Part shown: positions 1-5,214 of the stretch, one piece after another | Layout of the letters: every line of letters starts with the position of its first letter | Numbering within the stretch: the stretch's first letter is position 1 | Assembly: GCA_031394045.1 (NCBI GenBank) | Contig: JANMWN010000052.1 | Span: 1-5,397, forward strand | DNA length: 5,397 nucleotides | Source: JANYIP01 sp031394045 | GTDB taxonomy: Bacteria > Actinomycetota > Actinomycetes > Prado026 | Reading direction: 5' to 3' | Notes under the pieces: generated by a model | Database searches by the model: none | The model's input: the letters and a program-made list of their open reading frames with translations, nothing else | Told to the model about the DNA's origin: nothing | Translations under genes and position numbers: made by a program

Positions 1-663
1 CACGTCGTACGCAACGGCATCGACACCGAGCTGTACCAGCCGGACCTGGGCACCGATGTGCTCACCCGGCTCGGCATCGACCCGGCCCGGCCGTACGTCC
101 TGTTCGTGGGCCGGATCACCCGGCAGAAGGGCGTCGGCCACCTGGTCGCCGCAGCCCACGCCTTCGACCCGGACGTGCAGGTCGTGCTTTGCGCCGGCGC
201 ACCCGACACCCCCGAGATCGGCGAGGAGATGCGGGTCGCGGTCGAGGCGCTGCAGGCCGAGCGCTCCGGCGTGCTCTGGATCGCCGACATGCTTCCCCGG
301 CCCGAGGTCGTGCAGCTGCTGACCCGCGCGTCCGTGTTCGTCTGCCCGTCGGTCTACGAGCCGCTGGGCATCGTCAACCTCGAGGCCATGGCGTGCGAGA
401 CCGCGGTCGTGGCGTCCGACGTCGGCGGGATCCCCGAGGTCGTGGTCGACGGCGAGACCGGGCTGCTGGTCCGCTACGACGCGCGCGAGCCGGCCGCCTT
501 CGAGGGCGACCTGGCCGAGGCGGTCAACGCGCTCGTCCGCGACCCCGCGCGTACGCAGGCGATGGGGCTGGCCGGCCGCCGACGCGCGGTCGAGGAGTTC
601 AGCTGGGCCACGATCGCCGACCAGACCGTGGCGATCTACGACTCACTGCTGGCTAGCGGCTGA
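1..663 (+). CDS. glgA: Glycogen synthase, GT4 family (C-terminal part, 5' truncated by window edge)
   Basis: The frame is open from base 1 to TGA at 661-663 and gives 220 residues; the start lies upstream of the window. This is the C-terminal Rossmann half of a GT-B glycosyltransferase. Visible signatures are FVGRITRQKG at residues 35-44 (R38 and K43 expected to contact the nucleotide-sugar phosphates) and the retaining-GT E-x7-E motif, E120 to E128 in YEPLGIVNLE, followed by a glycine-rich GGIPE loop. The overall pattern matches the actinobacterial glycogen synthase family of about 400 residues, so roughly 45% is missing. These cytosolic enzymes elongate alpha-1,4-glucan from ADP-glucose; the mycobacterial relative GlgM instead makes maltose-1-phosphate, and the two cannot be told apart here. 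It converges on the next gene with only 13 bp between stop codons. A related GT4 sugar transferase is the main alternative. Confidence 0.88.
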   Translation, partial: HVVRNGIDTELYQPDLGTDVLTRLGIDPARPYVLFVGRITRQKGVGHLVAAAHAFDPDVQVVLCAGAPDTPEIGEEMRVAVEALQAERSGVLWIADMLPRPEVVQLLTRASVFVCPSVYEPLGIVNLEAMACETAVVASDVGGIPEVVVDGETGLLVRYDAREPAAFEGDLAEAVNALVRDPARTQAMGLAGRRRAVEEFSWATIADQTVAIYDSLLASG

Positions 664-676
664 CCCAGACGCTGAC

Positions 677-1507
677 CTAGGGCCCGACCCGCTCGAGGAT
701 CAGCGCGGCGAGCAGGTCGGTGGCCTGCTCGGGCACCCAGTGGCTGATCTCCGGCAGCTCGGCGAAGCGGTAGTCGCCGGTCACGTACGCGGCCGAACCC
801 AGGGCTGCGACCCGGCCGACCGCCACGTCACGGTCACCCCAGACGAACGTCGTGGGTACGGTCACCACCGGCACCGCCGCATAGTCCGGCGCCGCCATCG
901 CGCGGTACCACGCGAGAGCAGCCGTGAGGGCGCCCGGCTCGAGCAGGGGGCGGACGAAGTCGTCGACCTCGGCGGCGTCGAGGCCGGACCCATCGAACAT
1001 CCCTCGCAGCCGCACCGCGTCACCCGCCAGCAGCACCTCCTCGGCCCGGCCGGGCTCGGCCCGGAACAACCGCAAGTACGCCGAACGCTGCTGCTGGTCG
1101 AGGTCGTCGCGCAGGGCAGCGCCGAAGGCTGCCGGGTGCGGCACCGAGACCGCGGTCAAGGTACGGACCCGGTGCGGGTGCCGGGCGGCCAGGACCCAGG
1201 CGATGATCGCGCCCCAGTCGTGCCCGACCAGGTGCGCGTGCTGCCAGCCGAGCGCGTCCAGCATGCCGAGGGCATCGCCGACGAGCAGGTCCAACGCGTA
1301 CGCGTCGACGCCTACCGGCCGTGCACCCGGCGAGTACCCGCGCTGGTCGGGAGCCACGCATCGCAGCCCGGCCTCGGCCAGCAACGTGCTGACGGCGGTC
1401 CAGCAGCCGGCGCCTTCGGGGAACCCGTGCAGCAGGAGCACGGGCGGCCCGTTGGGCGGTCCGACGGTCCGGGCCGTGAAGGTCAGGGGTCCGACAGCGA
1501 TCTCCAT
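677..1507 (-). CDS. Alpha/beta-fold hydrolase, epoxide hydrolase-like
   Basis: This 276-residue cytosolic protein has the epoxide hydrolase / haloalkane dehalogenase layout. HGFP at 27-30 supplies the oxyanion hole, GHDWG at 95-99 has D97 as the predicted nucleophile, WGDRD at 223-227 gives the acid (probably D227), and SHW gives the base H256. WYR at 200-202 matches the cap-domain tyrosine region of epoxide hydrolases (Y201). An Asp nucleophile argues against an esterase. The substrate cannot be read from the sequence. The frame stays open far upstream, but the ATG at 1507 is chosen because homology begins there (MEIAVGPLTF) and the extension would be antisense to the neighbouring membrane protease. 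A TANNNT box lies 6 nt before this ATG; a weak GGTGG lies 4 nt before it. It is divergent from the CPBP gene and convergent with glgA. Confidence 0.9.
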   Translation of the reverse strand: MEIAVGPLTFTARTVGPPNGPPVLLLHGFPEGAGCWTAVSTLLAEAGLRCVAPDQRGYSPGARPVGVDAYALDLLVGDALGMLDALGWQHAHLVGHDWGAIIAWVLAARHPHRVRTLTAVSVPHPAAFGAALRDDLDQQQRSAYLRLFRAEPGRAEEVLLAGDAVRLRGMFDGSGLDAAEVDDFVRPLLEPGALTAALAWYRAMAAPDYAAVPVVTVPTTFVWGDRDVAVGRVAALGSAAYVTGDYRFAELPEISHWVPEQATDLLAALILERVGP

Positions 1508-1513
1508 GCGGCC

Positions 1514-1519
1514 ACCGTA
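1514..1519 (-). promoter_or_regulatory. Candidate -10 box for the hydrolase gene (leaderless)
   Basis: The minus strand reads TACGGT, matching the actinobacterial -10 form TANNNT, with exactly 6 nt between the box and the ATG at 1507. That places the predicted transcription start at or next to the start codon, as in leaderless transcripts. No convincing -35 is visible; its expected position falls in the region of the opposite promoter. A weak Shine-Dalgarno GGTGG overlaps the box, so a short leader is also possible. Confidence 0.45.
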
Positions 1520-1531
1520 GGCCCCGGGCGG

Positions 1532-1537
1532 TAGCGT
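1532..1537 (+). promoter_or_regulatory. Candidate -10 box for the CPBP protease gene (leaderless)
   Basis: TAGCGT fits TANNNT and is followed by exactly 6 nt before the GTG at 1544, the spacing expected if transcription starts on the first base of the start codon. There is no purine-rich Shine-Dalgarno sequence before this GTG, which supports a leaderless mRNA. The box lies 12 bp from the oppositely oriented box at 1514-1519, so the two promoters must share or compete for the same 36 bp. Confidence 0.5.
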
Positions 1538-1543
1538 CGCCTG

Positions 1544-2338
1544 GTGCCCGATCCGGCGACCGACTCGATCACCGAACAACCCCCGCTGAGCCCGTCGCGG
1601 CTCAAGGTCGAGGTCGCGCTCGTCTTCGCGATCTCGCTCGGCAGGTCCGGGGTCTACGCCCTGGTCTACCTCGGCGCCGCGCTCACCGCCGGCACTCCCC
1701 TGTCCAACCTGTCGGCACCGCTCAACTCCTCGCAGGCCCCCGCGTCGCGCCCGACCCTCGACCTCGTCTACCAGCTGCTGGGAATCGCGTTCGCGCTCGT
1801 CCCTGTCCTGCTGGCCTGCCACTTCCTGCTGATCGGCGGCGAACGGCCGACCAAGGTCCTCGGGATCGACCGCTCGCAGCCTCGGCGCGACATCGTCCGC
1901 GGGCTGGTGCTCGCGGCCCTGATCGGCGGGTCGGGGCTCGCGTTCTACCTGATCGCGTTCAAGCTCGGGATCAGCCTGAAGATCGTCGCAAGCGGGCTGA
2001 ACGACAACTGGTGGAAGATCCCGGTCCTCCTGCTGTCGGCCGCACAGAACGCGATCCTCGAGGAGGTGCTGGTCGCCGGCTACCTCGTGCACCGGCTCGG
2101 CCAGCTCGGCGTACGCCCGTGGCCGGCCGTGGCGGCGAGCGCGCTGCTGCGCGGCTCCTACCACCTCTACCAGGGCTTCGGCGGCTTCGTCGGGAACGCG
2201 ATCATGGGCACCCTCTTCGCCCGGCTGTACCAGCGCTGGGGCCGGACCGCCCCGATGATCATCGCCCACACCTTGATCGACTCGGTCGCCTTCGTGGGAT
2301 ACGCGCTGCTGGCGCACAAGGTGTCCTGGCTGCCCTGA
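1544..2338 (+). CDS. CPBP family intramembrane metalloprotease (Abi/CAAX-type)
   Basis: This 264-residue, strongly hydrophobic protein has about six to seven membrane segments, roughly at 22-48, 73-97, 117-140, 158-180, 193-206, 213-228 and 235-257. The CPBP glutamic protease signatures appear in order: EE at 173-174, RGSYH at 203-207 (H207), and HTLID at 242-246 (H242, D246). Motif 1 is usually EExxxR; here it reads EEVLVAGYL, so the arginine is replaced by alanine. From memory, an actinobacterial subgroup with EE...GYL shows the same change. Family members process prenylated proteins, bacteriocins or regulators in the cytoplasmic membrane; the substrate here is unknown. GTG at 1544 is chosen because the frame has no better start and a TANNNT box sits 6 nt before it. 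The next gene follows 81 bp downstream on the same strand. Confidence 0.88.
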   Translation: MPDPATDSITEQPPLSPSRLKVEVALVFAISLGRSGVYALVYLGAALTAGTPLSNLSAPLNSSQAPASRPTLDLVYQLLGIAFALVPVLLACHFLLIGGERPTKVLGIDRSQPRRDIVRGLVLAALIGGSGLAFYLIAFKLGISLKIVASGLNDNWWKIPVLLLSAAQNAILEEVLVAGYLVHRLGQLGVRPWPAVAASALLRGSYHLYQGFGGFVGNAIMGTLFARLYQRWGRTAPMIIAHTLIDSVAFVGYALLAHKVSWLP

Positions 2339-2375
2339 GGTCTGCCCCCGAAGTAACTCACAGTGACTGTCCCTT

Positions 2376-2410
2376 ATCGGCGTATTGCCCCGCTTGCGTG
2401 AGGCGCCGAT
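2376..2410. repeat. Inverted repeat ATCGGCG-N21-CGCCGAT upstream of the c-di-GMP enzyme gene
   Basis: The left arm is ATCGGCG at 2376-2382 and the right arm is CGCCGAT at 2404-2410, with 21 bp between them and the right arm 9 bp from the ATG at 2420. Read outward on the minus strand, the left arm extends to GCCGATAA (2374-2381), identical to the -10 consensus of FliA/WhiG (sigma-28 type) promoters. The right arm reads GCCGATGC on the + strand. No TAAA at the matching -35 distance is visible on either strand. It may be an operator for a dimeric regulator, a sigma-28-like promoter element, or chance. The loop is too long and the arms too short for a good terminator. Confidence 0.45.
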
Positions 2411-2419
2411 GCTCCACCC

Positions 2420-4387
2420 ATGAGCGGGCTCTGGACGTGGGACCCCGAGACCGGCGCTGTGACCTGGTCGGGCTCAGTCGCAGGCATGCACGGAGTCAAA
2501 GACGCTGCCACGACGTACACCGAGATGATCGCCGCGGCGCACCCGGACGACCGGGCCACCCTGCAGGCCGCACTTGAACGGATGGTCGAGACCACGGTCG
2601 GTCAGCGGCAGGCGTACCGCTCGGTCTCGGGTGCCCGGCTGAGCGCGCAGGGACAGCTGATCACCGTCGCAGGCCGCCCTTTTGTCGTCGGGTCGGTGCG
2701 CCCCGTCGCGCTGCCGCCGCCCGCTGAGCCGCCGATCATCGACCTCCTGCAGAGCTTCCCGGTGGGGGTCTCGCTGCTCGACGACAACGGCACCTTCGTC
2801 GAGGTCAACGAGGCGTTCGCCAGCCTGCTCGGGTACCCGAGGGACGAGCTCCTCGGCACCTCGTACCACGACCTCGTGCACCCGGACGAGGTCAAGGCCT
2901 CGCAGGACGCCGGCCGTGAGGTCGCCAGCAGCGGCGCCGCCCTGGTCCGCAGCGAGCGTCGGCTGGTCCGCCGTGATGGCGCCGTCGTCTGGGCGCTGGT
3001 GACGACGCGGCGGATCGAGGAGGACGGCGAGGTCTACTCCCTCTCGGCGATCGAGGACATCACCTCGCGCAAGCAGGCAGAGGACGAGCTCCTCGTCTTC
3101 GCGCTGCACGACGCCCTGACCGGCCTGCCCAACCGCCGCCTGCTCCTCGACCGGCTCGAGCGCGCGCTGTCACGATCGCGGAGGGACAGCAGGGACGTGG
3201 CGGTGCTGTTCGTCGACGTCGACCACCTCAAGCGGGTCAACGACGAGCTCGGCCACGAGGCCGGTGACGAGCTGCTCGTCGCCGTCGCCAAGAACCTGCT
3301 CTCGGTCGTCCGGGACAGCGACACCGTTGCCCGGCTCGGCGGGGACGAGTTCGTCGTCGTGTGCGAGAAGGTGACCACGCCGGAAGAGCTGGAGAATCTC
3401 GCCACGCGGATGCTCGAGGCCGTGCAGGTCCCGGTCGCCATCGGGTCCGAGACCTTGGTCGTCTCGGCCAGCATCGGCATCGTGACGCCCCGGTCGCCCA
3501 CGGACCGACCGCAGGACCTGCTGCGCGCCGCCGACGCCGCGATGTACCGGGCCAAGCGCAGCGGTCGCGGTCGGTACGTCATCGAGTCAGCCGGCTCAGA
3601 CGCCAGCGGCCGGCTGCGGATGGGTCTGCAGGCGGAGATCCGCAGGGCCATCGAGCGGGACGAGTTCGTCCTGCACTACCAGCCGATCGTCCGCCTCAAC
3701 GGCGAGATCGACTCCGTCGAGGCGCTCCTGCGGTGGCGGCACCCGCAGCGGGGGCTGCTCGGGCCGAGCGAGTTCCTCGCCGTGGTCTCCGAGACCTCGC
3801 TGGCCGCGCCGGTGACCGAGTGGGTGCTGCGCCGGGCCGCCCGGGACGCGCTCTCGTGGGGTCCCGAAGGTCCGCCGGTCAGCGTCAACGTCACGGTGGA
3901 GCGGCTGCGCTCGCTCGGGTTCGCCGAGTCCGTCGGCCGCATCCTGGCTGAGTTCGACCTGCCCGCGCGGTCGCTCCGGCTGGAGATCCCTGAGGACCAG
4001 CTCGCCGAGACCGAGGCGCTCGTACCCGTGCTGTCGGCGTTGACCGAGGCCGGCGTCGAGTTCTGCGTCGACGACTTCGGCACCGGGTACTCCTCGCTGG
4101 CCTACCTCAGGGCGCTGCCGATCACGGTGGTCAAGCTGGACCGGTCGCTGATCGCCACCATCTGCGACGACCCCGCCGGCGCCTCCGTCGTACGCGCAGC
4201 GATCGACGCGTGCCGCTCGACCGGACGGCTCAGCGTCGCCGAGGGCGTCGAGTCGGTCGCCGAGCTGCGGCTGCTGCGTACCTTCGGCTGCGACGCGATC
4301 GAGGGTGCGCTCACCGGGATGCCAGCGCCGCTCGAGCTGCTCCGCTCGGTCGTCGCGTCGGGCTGGATCGAGATCGATCAGGAGTAG
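2420..4387 (+). CDS. PAS-PAS-GGDEF-EAL cyclic di-GMP signalling protein
   Basis: This 655-residue protein has no membrane segment, so it is probably cytosolic. Residues 1-95 look like a degenerate PAS fold (GLWTWDPETGAVTWS near the N-terminus, AHPDD at 40-44). Residues 106-222 form a clear second PAS domain ending in EDITSRKQAE, the usual PAS-GGDEF linker. The diguanylate cyclase domain (about 223-392) keeps DALTGLPNRR, an intact GGDEF at 307-311 and the inhibitory I-site RxxD (R298, D301) five residues before it, so cyclase activity is expected. The EAL phosphodiesterase domain (about 400-645) keeps EAL (E434), N490, E522, DDFGTG (D551, D552), K572 and E608, but the usual QG(Y) near its end is E628-G-A. 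ATG at 2420 has no Shine-Dalgarno; GATGCT, resembling TANNNT, ends 6 nt before it. The PAS ligand is unknown. The gene overlaps the convergent metallopeptidase gene by 10 bp. Confidence 0.93.
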   Translation: MSGLWTWDPETGAVTWSGSVAGMHGVKDAATTYTEMIAAAHPDDRATLQAALERMVETTVGQRQAYRSVSGARLSAQGQLITVAGRPFVVGSVRPVALPPPAEPPIIDLLQSFPVGVSLLDDNGTFVEVNEAFASLLGYPRDELLGTSYHDLVHPDEVKASQDAGREVASSGAALVRSERRLVRRDGAVVWALVTTRRIEEDGEVYSLSAIEDITSRKQAEDELLVFALHDALTGLPNRRLLLDRLERALSRSRRDSRDVAVLFVDVDHLKRVNDELGHEAGDELLVAVAKNLLSVVRDSDTVARLGGDEFVVVCEKVTTPEELENLATRMLEAVQVPVAIGSETLVVSASIGIVTPRSPTDRPQDLLRAADAAMYRAKRSGRGRYVIESAGSDASGRLRMGLQAEIRRAIERDEFVLHYQPIVRLNGEIDSVEALLRWRHPQRGLLGPSEFLAVVSETSLAAPVTEWVLRRAARDALSWGPEGPPVSVNVTVERLRSLGFAESVGRILAEFDLPARSLRLEIPEDQLAETEALVPVLSALTEAGVEFCVDDFGTGYSSLAYLRALPITVVKLDRSLIATICDDPAGASVVRAAIDACRSTGRLSVAEGVESVAELRLLRTFGCDAIEGALTGMPAPLELLRSVVASGWIEIDQE

Positions 4388-4719
4388 CCGAGGTGGTCGA
4401 GCTCGTCGTCGTCGATGCCGAAGTGGTGCGCGATCTCGTGGACCACCGTCACCCGTACCTCTTCGACGACCTCCGCGTGCGTACGGCAGCGGCGCAGGAT
4501 CGGGCCGCGATAGATGCTGATCCGGTCCGGCAGCACCCCGGCGTACCAGCCGTCGCGCTCCGTGAGCGGGATGCCCTCATACAGCCCGAGCAGGTCCTCC
4601 AGCCCAGGCGGTGGCTCTGCCTCCACGACGACCACCACGTTGTCCATGGCGACGGCTAGCCGGGCGGGGATCGTGTCCAGCGCCTGACCGACCAGCTCGT
4701 CGAACTCGTCGGGGGTCAC
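4378..4719 (-). CDS. Small zincin-like metallopeptidase family protein
   Basis: The GTG at 4719 gives 113 residues. The C-terminal end carries HEIAHHFGIDD at 94-104, an HExxHxxGxxD motif: H94 and H98 bind zinc, E95 is the catalytic base and D104 is a possible third ligand. With LYEG (47-50), PLTER (51-55), LPDRISIYRGPI (63-74) and VRVTVVHE (88-95) this matches the small actinobacterial minimal-zincin family (PF06262 type). Its physiological substrate is not known to me. No signal peptide is visible, so it is probably cytosolic. The GTG is preferred because family similarity begins at TPDEFDELV and GGGGGA lies 10 nt upstream; an in-frame ATG at 4764 would give 128 residues with an uninformative N-terminus and only a weak ribosome site. 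The 3' end overlaps the c-di-GMP gene by 10 bp. Confidence 0.87.
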   Translation of the reverse strand: MTPDEFDELVGQALDTIPARLAVAMDNVVVVVEAEPPPGLEDLLGLYEGIPLTERDGWYAGVLPDRISIYRGPILRRCRTHAEVVEEVRVTVVHEIAHHFGIDDDELDHLGYS

Positions 4720-4779
4720 GGACCTATCGTCCCCCAAGCCAGTACGCTGAGCCGTCCGGGTCATGCCCGGAAACCCGCT

Positions 4780-4809
4780 TTGGTGAACGGTTGAGGCGTC
4801 CCCTATGCT
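4780..4809 (+). promoter_or_regulatory. Candidate promoter of the tRNA cluster
   Basis: TATGCT at 4804-4809 fits the actinobacterial -10 form TANNNT and lies 23 nt before the first base of tRNA-Glu, allowing a short 5' leader. TTGGTG at 4780-4785, 18 bp upstream of it, is a partial match to TTGACA. The assignment rests on consensus and position only. Confidence 0.4.
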
Positions 4810-4832
4810 TCACAGGTCTCCGACGGATACTG

Positions 4833-4908
4833 GCCCTCATCGTCTAGTGGCCCAGGACACCGCCCTTTCAAGGCGGCAGCACGGGTTCGAATCCCGTTGG
4901 GGGCACCA
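4833..4908 (+). tRNA. tRNA-Glu (anticodon TTC), CCA encoded
   Basis: The cloverleaf folds completely. Acceptor GCCCTCA (4833-4839) pairs with TGGGGGC (4898-4904), including one T-G wobble. Anticodon stem CCGCC/GGCGG (4860-4864, 4872-4876) encloses loop CTTTCAA with anticodon TTC at 4867-4869. T stem ACGGG/CCCGT encloses TTCGAAT. The discriminator is A4905 and CCA is encoded at 4906-4908. It is the first gene of a three-tRNA cluster. Confidence 0.97.
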
Positions 4909-4953
4909 GCATGACGTCTTGATTGCAGCTCACGTGCGTACGCGTGCGATCGA

Positions 4954-5027
4954 GGCCCCGTAGCGCAGTTGGTTAGCGCGCCGCCCTGTCACGGCGGAGG
5001 TCGCGGGTTCGAGTCCCGTCGGGGTCG
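4954..5027 (+). tRNA. tRNA-Asp (anticodon GTC)
   Basis: Acceptor GGCCCCG (4954-4960) pairs with CGGGGTC (5020-5026), with one G-T wobble. Anticodon stem CCGCC/GGCGG (4981-4985, 4993-4997) encloses CTGTCAC with anticodon GTC at 4988-4990. The T loop is TTCGAGT. The discriminator is G5027, as expected for Asp. CCA is not encoded (the next bases are CTT), unlike both neighbours, so the 3' end must be added by CCA-adding enzyme. It lies 45 bp after tRNA-Glu and is probably co-transcribed. Confidence 0.97.
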
Positions 5028-5030
5028 CTT

Positions 5031-5055
5031 CCTTGCTCACGCACAGTGAGCAAGG
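5031..5055 (+). repeat. Perfect 10-bp inverted repeat (hairpin) between tRNA-Asp and tRNA-Phe
   Basis: CCTTGCTCAC (5031-5040), a 5-nt loop GCACA and GTGAGCAAGG (5046-5055) form a perfect 10-bp stem, extendable by one T-G wobble (5030/5056). It fills most of the 34-bp spacer. No T-run follows, so it is not a classical intrinsic terminator. It could be a U-less terminator, a processing signal separating the two tRNAs in a shared transcript, or a protein-binding palindrome. Confidence 0.7.
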
Positions 5056-5061
5056 GCTCGA

Positions 5062-5138
5062 GGCCAGGTAGCTCAGTTGGTACGAGCGTCCGACTGAAAA
5101 TCGGAAGGTCGGCGGTTCGACCCCGCCCCTGGCCACCA
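5062..5138 (+). tRNA. tRNA-Phe (anticodon GAA), CCA encoded; possible integration target
   Basis: Acceptor GGCCAGG (5062-5068) pairs perfectly with CCTGGCC (5128-5134). The D arm is GCTC/GAGC. Anticodon stem TCCGA/TCGGA encloses CTGAAAA with anticodon GAA at 5096-5098. T stem GGCGG/CCGCC encloses TTCGACC. The discriminator is A5135 and CCA is encoded at 5136-5138. It is the last tRNA before a tyrosine recombinase gene 70 bp away, so its 3' half is the natural candidate for the attachment site. The tRNA is intact, as expected when an element restores the 3' end. Confidence 0.97.
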
Positions 5139-5167
5139 CGAAACCGCAGGTCACAGGCCTAAGCACA

Positions 5168-5194
5168 TGATCGACAAGAACCCCAGTGATCGAC
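5168..5194 (+). repeat. Direct repeat TGATCGAC x2, 19-bp period
   Basis: TGATCGAC occurs at 5168-5175 and again at 5187-5194, in the same orientation, in the non-coding gap between tRNA-Phe and the recombinase gene. The 19-bp period is a little under two helical turns. Interleaved GACAAG (5173-5178) and CTTGTC (5194-5199) also form a 6-bp inverted repeat. They are candidate protein-binding sites of an attachment region; chance is possible. Confidence 0.5.
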
Positions 5195-5195
5195 T

Positions 5196-5214
5196 TGTCA
5201 CAGATATGTCACAG
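5196..5214 (+). repeat. Tandem direct repeat TGTCACAG x2 with 11-bp period
   Basis: TGTCACAG occurs at 5196-5203 and 5207-5214, 11 bp apart, about one helical turn. A further GTCACAGG lies at 5150-5157 in the same orientation. The second copy overlaps the recombinase stop codon (5209-5211). Short same-direction repeats one turn apart beside an integrase gene resemble arm-type integrase sites or excisionase sites of tyrosine recombinase systems. Confidence 0.55.

Noticed and set aside
661..679. Intrinsic terminator between glgA and the hydrolase gene
   Set aside because: The 13-bp gap contains no stem-loop and no T-run.
740..1534. Long plus-strand open frames antisense to the hydrolase gene
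   Set aside because: Arg/Pro/Gly-rich shadow translations with no recognisable domain; the minus-strand hydrolase has all its catalytic motifs.
1508..2317. N-terminal extension of the hydrolase frame up to 546 residues
   Set aside because: The extension is antisense to the CPBP gene, charge-rich and low in complexity, an artefact of high GC. Hydrolase similarity begins at the ATG at 1507.
2376..2410. Rho-independent terminator of the CPBP gene
   Set aside because: The arms are only 7 bp with a 21-nt loop and no T-run follows; an operator or promoter role fits better.
2474..3651. Minus-strand open frames inside the PAS-GGDEF region
   Set aside because: Shadow frames in GC-rich DNA; the plus strand encodes intact PAS and GGDEF domains.
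4909..4953. Separate promoter for tRNA-Asp (TTGATT at 4919-4924)
   Set aside because: No TANNNT-like -10 box lies 16-19 bp downstream; co-transcription from the tRNA-Glu promoter is simpler.
4930..5166. Minus-strand 78-residue open frame with GVEPPTFRFSVGRSYQ and TGLEPATSAVTGRR motifs
   Set aside because: It is the antisense translation of tRNA-Asp and tRNA-Phe, a well-known spurious protein that recurs in databases.
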